Assembly: GCA_949130485.1 (NCBI GenBank)
Contig: OX422188.1
Span: 4,353,307 to 4,417,306 of the forward strand
Direction: 5' to 3'
Length of the DNA: 64,000 nucleotides
Source: Agelas oroides
Lineage: Eukaryota > Porifera > Demospongiae > Agelasida > Agelasidae
The notes beneath the pieces were generated by a model. It ran no database searches and was not told the origin of the DNA. It worked only from the letters and a program-made list of their open reading frames with translations. Positions 11,780 through 23,164 of the stretch are shown piece by piece; within the stretch, counting starts at the first letter, position 1; each line of letters opens with the position of its first letter. The position numbers and the translations under genes were made by a program.

Positions 11780-13219
11780 TTAAAACGGCGTTATGAGTTC
11801 TTTTCGCACATGAACAGGATTGCACTAGACTCACAGAACCTCTACAGTGGTGAAAACAGCTTTCTCGATCTTCCCTGGCACTTAAACAAGCCTGTACGTG
11901 CTTCACAGCACTCCCTCGGTGATTAAAACGGCGTTATCAGGTCTTTAACGCACATAAACAGGCTTGCACCAACCTCAAAGGGCCACCACAATGTTGAAAA
12001 CTGCTTTCTCAATTTTCTCTGGCACTTAAAAATCCTGCAATTTCTCCACAGCACCTCCTCGGAGTTCAAAACGGCGTTATGAGTTGTTTCCCCCATATGG
12101 ACAGGCATGCACTAGCCTCACAGGACACATACAGTGGTTAAAACAGCTTTCTCGATCTTCCCTGGCATGTAAACCAGCCTGCACGTGCTTCACAGCACCC
12201 CCTCGGTGATTAAAACTTCGTTATCAGGTGTTGCCCGAACATAAACAGGCTTGCTTCAAACTCACAAGGCCTCTACAGCGGTAGAAACTGCTTTCTCGAT
12301 CTTCTTTGGCACTTAAACAGGCCTGCAAGTGCTTCACAGCATCTCCTCGGAGGTTAAAACGGCGTTATGAGTTCTTTCTCGCACATGAGCAGGCTTGCAC
12401 TAGACTCACAGAACTTCTGCAGTGGTGAAAACAGCTTTCTCAATCTTCCCTGTCACTTAAACAAGCCTGCACGTGCTTCACAGCACCCCCTCGGTGATTA
12501 AAACGGCGTTATCAGGTCTTTCACTCACATAAACAGGCTTGCACCAAACTCAAAGGGCCACCACAACGTTGAAAACTGCTTTCTGGATTTTCTCTTGCAC
12601 TTAAACCGGCCAGCAAGTTCTCCACAGCACCTCCTCGCAGTTTAAAACGGCGTTATGAGTTGTTTCTCGCATATGGACAGGTTTGCACTAGCCTCACAGG
12701 ACATCTACAGTTGTGAAAAAAGCTTTCTTGATCTTCCCTGGCACGTAAACAAGCCTGCACGTGTTTCACAGCACCCCCTCGATGATTAAAACTTTGTTAT
12801 CAGGTGTTTACCGCACATAAACAGGCTTGCACCAACCTCACAGGGCTTCTACAGCGATGGAAACTGCTTTCTCGATCTTCACTGGCACTTAAACAGGCCT
12901 GCAAGTGCTTCAAAGCACTTCATCGGAGGTTAAAACGGCGTTATTAGGTCTTTCTCGCACATGAACAGGCTAGCACTAGCCTCACAGGACCTCTAGAGTG
13001 GTGAAAACAGCTTTCTCGATCTTCCCTGATACTTAAACAAGCCTGCACGTGCTTCACAGCACCCCCTCGGTGATTAAAACTACTTTGTCAGGTCTTTCCC
13101 GCACATAAGCAGGCTTGCACCAACCTCACAGGGCCTCCACAACGGTGAAAACTGCTTACTCGATCTTCTCTGGCACTTAGAAAGGCCTGCAAGTGCTTCA
13201 CACAATCTCTTCGGAGGTT
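11780..13219. repeat. 1440-bp (10-mer) higher-order repeat, copy 1
   Basis: Exactly 10 monomers. Rare variants recur 1440 bp later: GGTCTTTAACGCACAT at 11,941 and 13,381, CTTCATCGGAGG near 12,918 and 14,358, and the CATATGGACAGG monomers. Start and end are estimated from where the flanking monomers stop matching. Confidence 0.82.
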
Positions 13220-14610
13220 AAAACAGCGTTATGAGTTCTTTCTCGCACATGAACAGGCTTGCACTAGACTTACAGAACCTCTACAGTGGTGAAAACAGCT
13301 TTCTCGATCTTCCCTGGCACTTAAACAAGCCTGTACGTGCTTCACAGCACTCCCTCGGTGATTAAAACGGCGTTATCAGGTCTTTAACGCACATAAACAG
13401 GCTTGCACCAACCTCAAAGGGCCACCACAATGTTGAAAACTGCTTTCTCAATTTTCTCTGGCACTTAAAAATCTTGCAAGTTCTCTACAGCACATCCTCG
13501 GAGTTCAAAACGGCGTTATGAGTTGTTTCCCGCATATGGACAGGCATGCACTAGCCTCACAGGACATATACAGTGGTTAAAACAGCTTTCTCGATCTTCC
13601 CTGGCATGTAAACAAGCCTGCACGTGTTTCACAGCACCCCCTCGGTGATTAAAACTTCGTTATCAGGTGTTTCCCGCACATAAACAGGCTTGCTTCAAAC
13701 TCACAAGGCCTCTACAGCGGTGGAAACTGTTTTCTCGATTTTGTTTGGCACTTAAACAGGCCTGCAAGTGCTTCACAGCATCTCCTCGGAGGTTAAAACG
13801 GCGTTATGAGTTCTTTCTCGCACATGAACAGGCTTGCACTAGACTCACAGAACCTCTACAGTGGTGAAAACAGCTTTCTCAATCTTCCCTGTCACTTAAA
13901 CAAGCCTGCACGTGCTTCACAGCACCACCTCGGTGATTAAAACGGCGTTATCAGGTCTTTCACTCACATAAACAGGCTTGTACCAACCTCAAAGGGCCAC
14001 CACAACGTTGAAAACTGCTTTCTGGGTTTTCTCTTGCACTTAAAACGGCCAGCAAGTTCTCCACAGCACCTCCTCGAAGTTTAAAACGGCGTTATGAGTT
14101 GTTTCTCGCATATGGACAGGTTTGCACTAGCCTCACAAGACATCTACAGTGGTGAAAAAAGCTTTCTCGATCTTCCCTGGCACGTAAACAAGCCTCCACA
14201 TGTTTCACAGCACCCCCTCGATGATTAAAACTTTGTTATCAAGTGTTTACCGCACATAAACCGGCTTGCACCAACCGCACAGGGCTTCTACAGCGGTGGA
14301 AACTGCTTTCTCGATCTTCTCTCGCACTTAAACAGGCCTGCAAGTGCTTCATAGCACTTCATCGGAGGTTAAAACGGCGTTATTAGGTCTTTCTCGCACA
14401 TGAACAGGCTAGAACTAGCCTCACAGGCCCTCTAGAGTGGTGAAAACAGCTTTCTCGATCTTCCCTGATACTTAAACAAGCCTGCACGTGCTTCACAGCA
14501 CCCCCTCGGTGATTAAAACTACTTGGTAAGGTCTTTCCCGCACATAAGCAGGCTTGCACCAACCTCACAGGGCCTCCACAACGGTGAAAACTGCTTACTC
14601 GATGTTCTCT
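13220..14610. repeat. 1440-bp (10-mer) higher-order repeat, copy 2
   Basis: Second copy, truncated near 14,610, where the flank switches to the AAAAGGGAGTTATGAGG monomer type that also occurs near 890, 2620 and 16,830. Substitutions relative to copy 1 are scattered, e.g. ACTACTTTGTCAGG versus ACTACTTGGTAAGG. Confidence 0.8.
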
Positions 14611-14763
14611 GGCACGTCAACAGGCCTGCAAGTGCTTCACAGCACCACCTCGGAGGTTAAAAGGGAGTTATGAGGTCTTTCTCCCTCATGAACAGGCACT
14701 CACTAGCCTCACAGGACCTCTACAGTGGTGAAAACAACTTTTTCGATCTTCCCTGGCACTTAA

Positions 14764-15368
14764 CCCTTTAGGGCCGATAGCACCAAAAGGTGCGCGACTG
14801 ACATTGTACAGTTTTGTGGCTTCTCACTTCGCAGTGTCATTCCCACGAGAACTGACACTATTGCTGGCAGTTTTTTGGTTCTCACCCTCTCTGAAATTGT
14901 AGTAATAAAGGCGGGCTATGGTGCTGAGAGTCGTAGCAAACAGCTGTTTTGGCAACGACAGGTCTGCTAGCGTAAATAGCGCTCGAACGGTACAATTAAA
15001 AAACTTATCGTGCCTTTGTTTTATGCTTACCTGGAATAACGCTTCCATTGTGAGTTACTATGGACCCCTCCTCTCCATTAGTGAAGAAAGTAGCGCCATT
15101 CAACACAAGAACGAGAACTTTTGCAATGATCCAACAAATACGCTTACCGCACGGCTACCTTGGCGAACGCTCCGCCCCTTGAATCCCACCCCTTCCTGCC
15201 TTCAATAACAATCATTGCAAATAACTGTCGGGGCATACCCCCGAGGCTTGTGAAAGCTGTAACTATTGCTGCAGGACATGGAAAAGATCGCTACACACAT
15301 TTTCAGCGAGTTTCTCAGCAGACATTGCACGTTCAGAATATTTTCAAGATATTTTAGGCCCTAAAGGG
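14764..15368. mobile_element. 605-bp non-autonomous DNA transposon with CCCTTTAGGGCC termini
   Basis: The ends are a perfect 12-bp inverted repeat: CCCTTTAGGGCC at 14764-14775 and GGCCCTAAAGGG at 15357-15368. A TTAA precedes the left end (14760-14763). The right end abuts CAATCCTGCACG, which in uninterrupted satellite follows TTAAA, so the expected right TTAA and one A are missing. The CCCTTTA start and TTAA context match the other TTAA elements here and suggest a piggyBac-type MITE whose right target copy was lost. Frames inside (96 codons at 14918-15208 plus; 74 codons at 14824-15048 minus) have no motif I recognise. Confidence 0.82.
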
Positions 15369-18274
15369 CAATCCTGCACGTGCTCCACAGTACCCCCTCG
15401 GTGATTTAAACTGCGTTATCAGGTCTTTCTCGCACATAAACAGGCTTGCATAAACCCCACAGGGCCTCTACAGCGGCTTTCTCGATCTTCTCTGGCACTA
15501 GACAGGTCTGCAGGTGCTTCACAGCACCTCCTCGGAGGTTAAAACGGCGTTATGAGTTCTTTCTCGCACATTAACTGGCTTGCACTAACCTCACAGGACT
15601 TCTACAGTGGTGAAAAAAGCTTTCTCGATCTTCCGAGGCACTTAAACAAGCCTGCACCTGCTTCAAACCACCCACTCGGTGATTCAAACGGCGTTATCAG
15701 GTCTTTCCCGCACATAAACAGGCTTTCACCAACCTCACAGGGCCTCCACAACGGTGAAAACTGCTTTCTCGATCTTCTCTGGCACTTAAACAGGCTTGCA
15801 AGTGCTTCCCAACACCTCCTCGGAGGTTAAATCGGCATTTTGAGGTCTTTCTCGCGCATGAACAGGCTTGCACTAGCCTCACAGGACATGTACAGTGGTG
15901 AAAACAGCTTTGACGATCTTCCATGGCACTTAAACAAGCCTGCACGCGCTTCACAGCCCCCTCTTGGTGATCAAAACGGCGTTATCAGGTCTTTCCCTCA
16001 CATAAAAAGGCTTGCACCAACCTCACAAGGCCTCTACAGCGGTGAAAACTGTTTTCTCGATCTTCTCTGGCGCTTAAACATGCCTTCAAGTGCTTCCCAG
16101 CACCCCATCGGAAGTTAAAACGGCGTTATGAGTTGTTTCTCGCACATGAACAGCTTGCACTAGCCTCACAGGACCTCTACAGTGGTGAAAACAGCTTTCT
16201 TGATCACCGCTGGCACTTAAACATGACTATATGTGCTTCACAGCACCCCCTTGGTCATTAACACGGCGTTATCAGGCACATAAACAAGCTTGCACCAAAC
16301 TCACAGGACCTCCACAACGGTGAAAACTGCTTTCTCGATCTTCTCTGGCACTTAAACAGGCCTACAAGTGCTTCCCAGCACCACCTCGGTGGTTAAAACG
16401 GCGTTATGAGTTCCTTCTCGCACATGAACAGGCTTCCACTAGCCTCACAGGACATCTACAGTTGTGAAAACAGCTTTCTCGATCTTCCCTGGCACTTAAA
16501 CAAGACTGCACGTGCTTCATAGCACTTCATCGGAGGTTAAAACGGCGTTATGAGGTCTTTCTCGCACATGAACAGGCTAGCACTAGCCTCACAGGCCCTC
16601 TAGAGTGGTGAAAACAGCTTTCTCGATCTTCCCTGATACTTAAACAAGCCTGCACGTGGTTCACAGCACCCCCTCGGTGATTAAAACTACTTGGTAAGGT
16701 CTTTCCCGCACATAAGCAGGCTTGCACCAAGCTCACAGGGCCTCCACAACGGTGAAAACTGCTTACTCGATGTTCTCTGGCACGTCAACAGGCCTGCAAG
16801 TGCTTCCCAGCACCACCTTGGAGGTTAAAAGGGAGTTATGAGGTCTTTCTCCCTCATGAACAGGCACTCACTAGCCTCACAGAACCTCTACCGTGGTGAA
16901 AACAGCTTTTTCGATCTTCCCTGGCACTTAAACAATCCTGCACGTGCTTCACAGTACCCCCTCGGTGATTTAAACTGCGTTATCAGGTCTTTCCCGCACA
17001 TAAACAGGCTTGCACAAACCCCACAGGGTCTCTACAGCGGCTTTCTCGATCTTCTCTGGCACTAGACAGGTCTGCAAGTGCTTCACAGCACCTCCTCGGA
17101 GGTTAAAACGGCGTTATGAGTTCTTTCTCGCACATTAACTGGCTTGCACTAGCCCTACAGGACCTCTACAGTGGTGAAAAAAGCTTTCTCGATCTTCCGT
17201 GGCACTTAAACAAGCCTGCACCTGCTTCAAAGCACCCACTCGGTGATTCAAACGGCGTTATCAGGTCTTTCCCGCACATAAACAGACTTTCACCAACCTC
17301 ACAGGGCCTCCACAACGGTGAAAACTGCTTTCTCGATCTTCTCTGGCACTAAAACAGGCTTGCAAGTGCTTCCCAGCACCTCCTCGGAGGTTAAAACGGC
17401 ATTATGGGGTCTTTCTCGCGCATGAACAGCTTGCACTAGCCTCACAGGACATGTACAGTGGTGAAAACAGCATTGACGATCTTCCATGGCACTTAAACAA
17501 GCCTGCACGTGCTTCACAGCACCCCCTCGGTGATTAAAACGGCGTTATCACGCCTTTCCCGCACATAAACATGCTTTCACCAAACTCGCAGGGCCTCCAC
17601 AACAGTGAAAGCTGCTTTCTCGATCTTCTCTGGCACTTAAACAGGCCTACAAGTTCTTCCCAGCACTTCTTCGGAGGTTAAAACCGCGTTATTAGTTCTT
17701 TCTCGCATATGAACAGGCTTGCGCTGGCCTCACAGGACCTCTACAGAGGTTAAAATAATTTTCTCGGTCTTCCCTGGCACTTAAACAAGCCTGCACGTGC
17801 TTCACAGCACCCCCTCGGTGATCAAAACGGCGTTATCAGGTCTCTCCCTCACATAAACAGGCTTGCACCAACCTCACAGGGCCTCCACAACGGTGAAAAC
17901 TGCTTTCTCGATCTTCTCTGGCACTAGACAGGCCTATAAATGCTCTACAGCACCTCCTCGGAGGTTAAAACGGCGTTATGAGGTCTTTCTCACACATGAA
18001 CAGGCTTGCACTAGACTCACAGGACCTCTACACTGGTGAAAACAGCCTTATCGATCTTCCATGGCACTTAAACAAGCCTGCAGGTGCTTCACAGCACCCC
18101 CGTGGTGATTAAAACGGCGTTATCAGGTCTTTCTTGCACATAAAGAGGCTTGCACCAACCTCACAGAGCTTCCACAGCGGTGAAAACTGCTTTCCCGTTC
18201 TTCTCTGGCACTTAAACAGTCCTGCAAGCGCTTCCCAGTACCTCCTCGGAGATTAAAACGGGGTTATGAGGTCT
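15369..18274. repeat. 144-bp satellite array, block 4
   Basis: A/B satellite. The stretch 15,520-16,120 matches 26,700-27,300, and 16,179-17,110 is a further copy of the variant string seen at 241-1170 and 1970-2900. A-type monomers with the 10-bp deletion occur near 15,472 and 17,035. The block ends at GTTATGAGGTCT, where the fold-back element begins. Confidence 0.97.
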
Positions 18275-19018
18275 GTCACGAAGTAACTTGCCCCCCGAAG
18301 TATAGTGTCCCCCAGGGGCAAGTTACTTCGAAGTAAACCGTCCCCCTTTGAAGTCATTTGCCCCCCCCTCCCTCCGCTTTCATCGCAAAGCATAGTTGAC
18401 ATCGACCCTGTACCAGGAGCGAGAGGGACAGCTGTCATGAGGTGCCATATAAGATGCATGCATAATGCGCAAAAGCATTTTAGTCATGGATGACGAAGTA
18501 TCAACAGCGATTACTGCGCCAGGGGGGCATGGTGTTGCGCGCGATGCGGCGAACGGAGCTGAGACGGAAGAATGCAGCGTAGAGGCCGAAGAGGCTACGT
18601 TTTGTTGTTTTATGTGCTACATAACTGTTGTTATAATTACTTGTTGATTGGTGGAATACTTTCTTCAAACATACTTTTGATCGAAATACTTTGTGTGCTG
18701 GACTATCTGCTTCATTGTAGATTTTCCGCCGGACACTCTACTTCGAAGTGATCGAGTTGTCCCCCGGGACACTCTACTTCGAAGTAAGTTGTCCCCAGGA
18801 CACTCTACTTCGAAGTAAATTATCCCCCGGACACTTTACTTCGAAGCAAACTGTCCCCTCACAAGGGGGACAATCTACTTCGAGGGGGGTCACTTTCCTT
18901 CGAAGCAAAGTGTCCGGGGCGGACAGTTTGCTTCGAAGTAAAGTGTCCAGGGGACAGTTTGCTTCGAAGTAACTTGCCCCCCGGACACTTTACTTCGGGG
19001 GGCAAGTTACTTCGTGAC
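18275..19018. mobile_element. 744-bp fold-back element with long TIRs and TTCGAA-rich internal repeats
   Basis: The two ends are inverted copies: the left end begins GTCACGAAGTAACTTGCC and the right end is its complement. Pairing is perfect for 28 bp and continues with one mismatch to about 36 bp. A 6-bp direct repeat AGGTCT flanks it (18269-18274 and 19019-19024), and removing the element with one copy restores the satellite string GTTATGAGGTCTTTCTC. The arms are built from short repeats of the form GGACACT-TACTTCGAAG-TAA in both orientations, with eight TTCGAA palindromes. The central 350 bp is unique and holds a 60-codon frame (18465-18647) of no known type. Fold-back organisation and a 6-bp duplication do not identify a superfamily with certainty. 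Confidence 0.85.
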
Positions 19019-20436
19019 AGGTCTTTCTCCCACATGATCAGGCTTGCAATAGCCTCATATGACCTGTACAGTGGTGATAACAGCTTTCTCGATCTTCCCT
19101 GGCACTTAAACAAGCCTGCACGTGCTTCACAGCACCCACTCGGTGATTAAAACGGCGTTATCAGGCCTTTCCCGCACATAAACATGCTTGCACCAACCTC
19201 ACAGGGCCTCCACAACGGTGAAAACTGTTCTCTCGATCTTCTCTGGCACTTAAAAAAGCCTGCAAGCGCTTCCCAGCACCTGCTTGGAGGTTAAAACGGC
19301 GTTATGAGGTCGTTTTCGCACATGAACAGGCTTGCACTAGCCTTACAGGACATCTACAGTGGTGAAAACAGCTTTCTCGATCTTCCCTGGCACTTAAACA
19401 AGCCTGCACGTGCTTCACAGCACCGCCTCGGTGATTAAAACGGCGTTATCAGGTCTCTCCCGCACATAAACATGCTTGAAACAAACTCGCAGGGCCTCAA
19501 CAACGGTGAAAGCTGCTTTCTCGATCTTCTCTGGCACTTAAACTGCCCTGCAAGTGCACCACAGCAACTCCTCGGAAGTTAAAACGGCGTTATAAGGACT
19601 TTCTCTCACCTGAACAATCTTGTACTAGCCTCACAGGACCTCTACAGTGGTTAAAACAGCTTTCTCGGTCTTCCCTGCACTTAAACAAGCCTGCACGTGC
19701 TTCACAGCACCCCCTCGGTGATTAAAATGGCGTTATCAGGTCTTTCCATCACATAAACAGGCTTGCACCAACCTCACAGGGCCTCCACAACGGTGAAAAC
19801 TGCTTTCTCGATCTTCTCTGGCACTTAGAAAGGCCTGCAAGTGCTTCACAGCATCTCCTCGGAGGGTAAAACGGCGTTATGAGTTCTTTCTCGCACATGA
19901 ACAGGCTTGCACTAGACTTACAGAACCTCTACAGTGGTGAAAACAGCTTTCTCGATCTTCCCTGGCACTTAAACAAGACTGCACGTGCTTTACAGCACCC
20001 CCTCGGTGATTAAAACGGCGTTATCAGGTCTCTCCCGCACATAAACATGCTTGAAACAAACTTGCAGGGCCTCCACAATGGTGAAAGCTGCTTTCTCGAT
20101 CTTCTCTGGCACTTAAACTGCCCTGCAAGTGCACCACAGCAACTCCTCGGAAGTTAAAACGGCGTTATGAGGACTTTCTCTCACCTGAACAATCTTGTAC
20201 TAGCATCACAGGACCTCTACAGCGGTGAAAACAGCTTTCTCGGTCTTCCCTGGCACTTAAACAAGCCTGCACGTGCTTCACAGCACCACCTCGGTGATTA
20301 AAATGGCGTTATCAGGTCTTTCCATCACATAACAGGCTTGCACCAACCTCACAGGGCCTTCACAACGGTGCAAACTGCTTTCTCGATCTTCTCTGGCACT
20401 TAGAAAGGCCTGCAAGTGCTTCACAGCATCTCCTCG

Positions 20437-21445
20437 GAGGTTAAAACGGCGTTATGAGTTCTTTCTCGCACATGAACAGGCTTGCACTAGACTTACAGAA
20501 CCTCTACAGTGGTGAAAACAGCTTTCTCGATCTTCCCTGGCACTTAAACAAGCCTGCACGTGCTTCACAGCACCCCGTCGTTGATTCAAACGGCGTTTTC
20601 AGGTCATTCACCCACATAAACAGGCTTGCACCAACCTCAAAGGGCCACCAGAACGTTGAAAACTGCATTCTCGATTTTCTGTGGCACTTAAACAGGCCTG
20701 CAAGTTCTCCACAGCACCTCCTCGGAGTTTAAAACGGCGTTATGAGTTGTTTCTCACATATGGACAGGCTTGCACTAGCCTCACAGGACATCTACAGTGG
20801 TGGAAAAAGCTTTCTCGATCTTCTATGGCACGTAAACAAGCCTGCACGTGTTTCACAGCACCCCCTCGATGATTAAAACTTCGTTATCAGGTGTTTCCCG
20901 CACGTAAACAGGCTTGCACCAACCTCACAGGGCTTCTACAGCGGGGGTCTACTGCTTTCTCGATCTTCTCCGGCACGTCAACAGGCCTGCAAGTGCTTCA
21001 CAGCACCACCTCGGAGGTTAAAAGGGCGTTATGAGGTCTTTCTCCCTCATGAACAGGCTTTCACTAGCCTCACACAACCTCTACAGTGGTGAAAACAGCT
21101 TTCTCGATCTTCCCTGACACTTAAACAATCCTGCACGTGCTTCACAGTACCCCCTCGGTGATTAAACCTGCGTTATCAGGTCTTTCCCGCACATAAACAG
21201 GCTTGCACAAACCCCACAGGGCCTCTACAGCGGCTTTCTCGATCTTCTATGACACTAGATAGGTCTGCAAGTGCTTCACAGCACCTCCTCGGAGGTTAAA
21301 ACGGCGTTATGAGTTCTTTCTCGCACATTAACTGGCTTGCACTAGCCTCACGGGACCTCTACAGTGGTGAAAAAAGCCTTCTCGATCTTCCGTGGGACTT
21401 AAACAAGCCTGCACGTGCTTCACAGCACCCACTCGGTGATTAAAA
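20437..21445. repeat. Segmental satellite copy, offset 1719 bp (first copy)
   Basis: Matches 22,156-23,164 at a constant 1719-bp offset. It carries GACTTACAGAACCTC, ACCAGAACGTTG, GTTTCTCACATATGG (TAACATATGG in the partner), AAAAGGGCGTTATG and CCGTGGGAC in the same order. Boundaries are approximate. Confidence 0.82.
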
Positions 21446-22155
21446 CGGCGTTAGCAGGCCTTTCCCGCACATAAACATGCTTGCACCAACCTCACAGGGC
21501 CTCCACAACGGTGAAAACTGTTCTCTCGATCTTCTCTGGCACTTAAAAAGGCTTGCAAGCGCTTCCCAGCACCACCTTGGAGGTTAAAACGGCGTTATGA
21601 GGTCGTTTTCGCACATGAACAGGCTTGCACTAGCCTTACAGGACATCTACAGTGGTGAAAACAGCTTTCTTGACCTTTCCTGGCACTTAAACAAGCCTGC
21701 ACGTGCTTCACAGCACCGCCTCGGTGATTAAAACGGCGTTATCAGGTCTCTCCCGCACATAAACATGCTTGAACCAAACTCGCAGGGCCTCCACAACGGT
21801 GAAAGCTGCTTTTTCGATCTTCTCTGGCACTTAAACTGGTTTGCAAGTGCTCTACAGCTCCTCCTCGGAGGGTAAAACGACGTTATGAGGACATTCTCTC
21901 ACATGAACAGTCTTGCGCTAGCCTCACAGGACCTCTAAAGTGGTGAAAACAGCTTTCTCGATCTTCCCTGGCACTTCAACAAGCCTGCACGTGCTTCACA
22001 GCATCCCCTCGGGGTTTAAAACGGCGTTATCAGGTCTTTCCCGCACATAAACAGGCTTGCACCAAACTCGCAGGGCCTCCACAACGGTGAAAACTGCTTT
22101 CTCGATCTTCTCTTGCACTTAGAATGGCCTGCAAGTGCTTCACAGCATCTCCTCG

Positions 22156-23164
22156 GAGGTTAAAACGGCGTTATGAGTTCTTTCTCGCACATGAACAGGC
22201 TTGCACTAGACTTACAGAACCTCTACAGTGGTGAAAACAGCTTTCTCGATCTTCCCTGGCACTTAAACAAGCCTGTACGTGCTTCACAGCACCCCCTCGT
22301 TGATTCAAACGGCGTTATCAGGTCTTTCACGCATCATAAACAGGCTTGCACCAACCTCAAAGGGTCACCAGAACGTCGAAAACTGCTTTCTCGATTTTCT
22401 GTGGCACTTAAACAGGCCTGCAAGTTCTCTACAGCACCTCCTCGGAGTTTAAAACAGCGTTATGAGTTGTTTCTAACATATGGACAGGCTTGCACTAGCC
22501 TCACAGGACATCTACAGTGGTGGAAAAAGCTTTCTCGATCTTCTATGGCGCGTAAACAAGCCTGCACGTGTTTCACAGCACCCCCTCGATGATTAAAACT
22601 TCGTTATCAGGTGTTTCCCGCACGTAAACAGGCTTGCACCAACCTCACAGGGCTTCTACAACGGTGGAAACTGCTTTCTCGATCTTCTCCGGCGCGTCAA
22701 CAGGCCTGCAAGTGCTTCACAGCACCACCTCGGAGGTTAAAAGGGCGTTATGAGGTCTTTCTCCCTCATGAACAGGCTTTCACTAGCCTCACAGAACCTC
22801 TACAGTGGTGAAAACAGCTTTCTCGATCTTCCCTGGCTCTTAAACATTCCTGCACGTGCTGCACAGCACCCCCTCGGTGATTAAAACTGCGTTATCAGGT
22901 CTTTCCCGCACATAAACAGGCTTGCACAAACCCCACAGGGCTTCTACAGCGGCTTTCTCGATCTTCTCTGGCACTAGACAGGTCTGCAAGTGCTTCACAG
23001 CACCTCCTCGGAGGTTAAAACGGCGTTATGAGTACTTTCTCGCACATTAACTGGCTTGCACTAGCCTCACAGGACCTCTACAGTGGTGTAAAAAGCCTTC
23101 TCGATCTTCCGTGGGACTTAAACAAGCCTGCACGTGCTTCAAAGCACCCACTCGGTGATTCAAA
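22156..23164. repeat. Segmental satellite copy, offset 1719 bp (second copy)
   Basis: Partner of 20,437-21,445 with scattered substitutions and a 1-bp insertion near 22,332 (GCATCATAAAC for GCACATAAAC). That insertion lets one frame run for 139 codons across three monomers, a frame accident rather than a gene. Confidence 0.82.

Larger units (their letters stand above)
10303..14763. repeat. 144-bp satellite array, block 3
   Basis: A/B satellite between two TTAA elements. Its right two thirds consist of two copies of a 1440-bp (10-mer) higher-order repeat. A set of B monomers has GTTGTTTC plus CATATGGACAGG, and a set of A monomers has CTCAAAGGGCCACCA; these two variants travel together. The block ends at CTGGCACTTAA, which supplies the left TTAA of the next element. 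Confidence 0.97.

Noticed and set aside
14764..15368. tRNA- or 5S-derived SINE in the insertions
   Set aside because: No A-box/B-box pair, tRNA-like fold or 3' simple repeat was recognised. The perfect inverted termini show a DNA transposon instead.
18465..18647. 60-codon frame in the centre of the fold-back element as a transposase remnant
   Set aside because: Short, low complexity at its end, with no catalytic motif. The region is better described as the unique core of a non-autonomous element.
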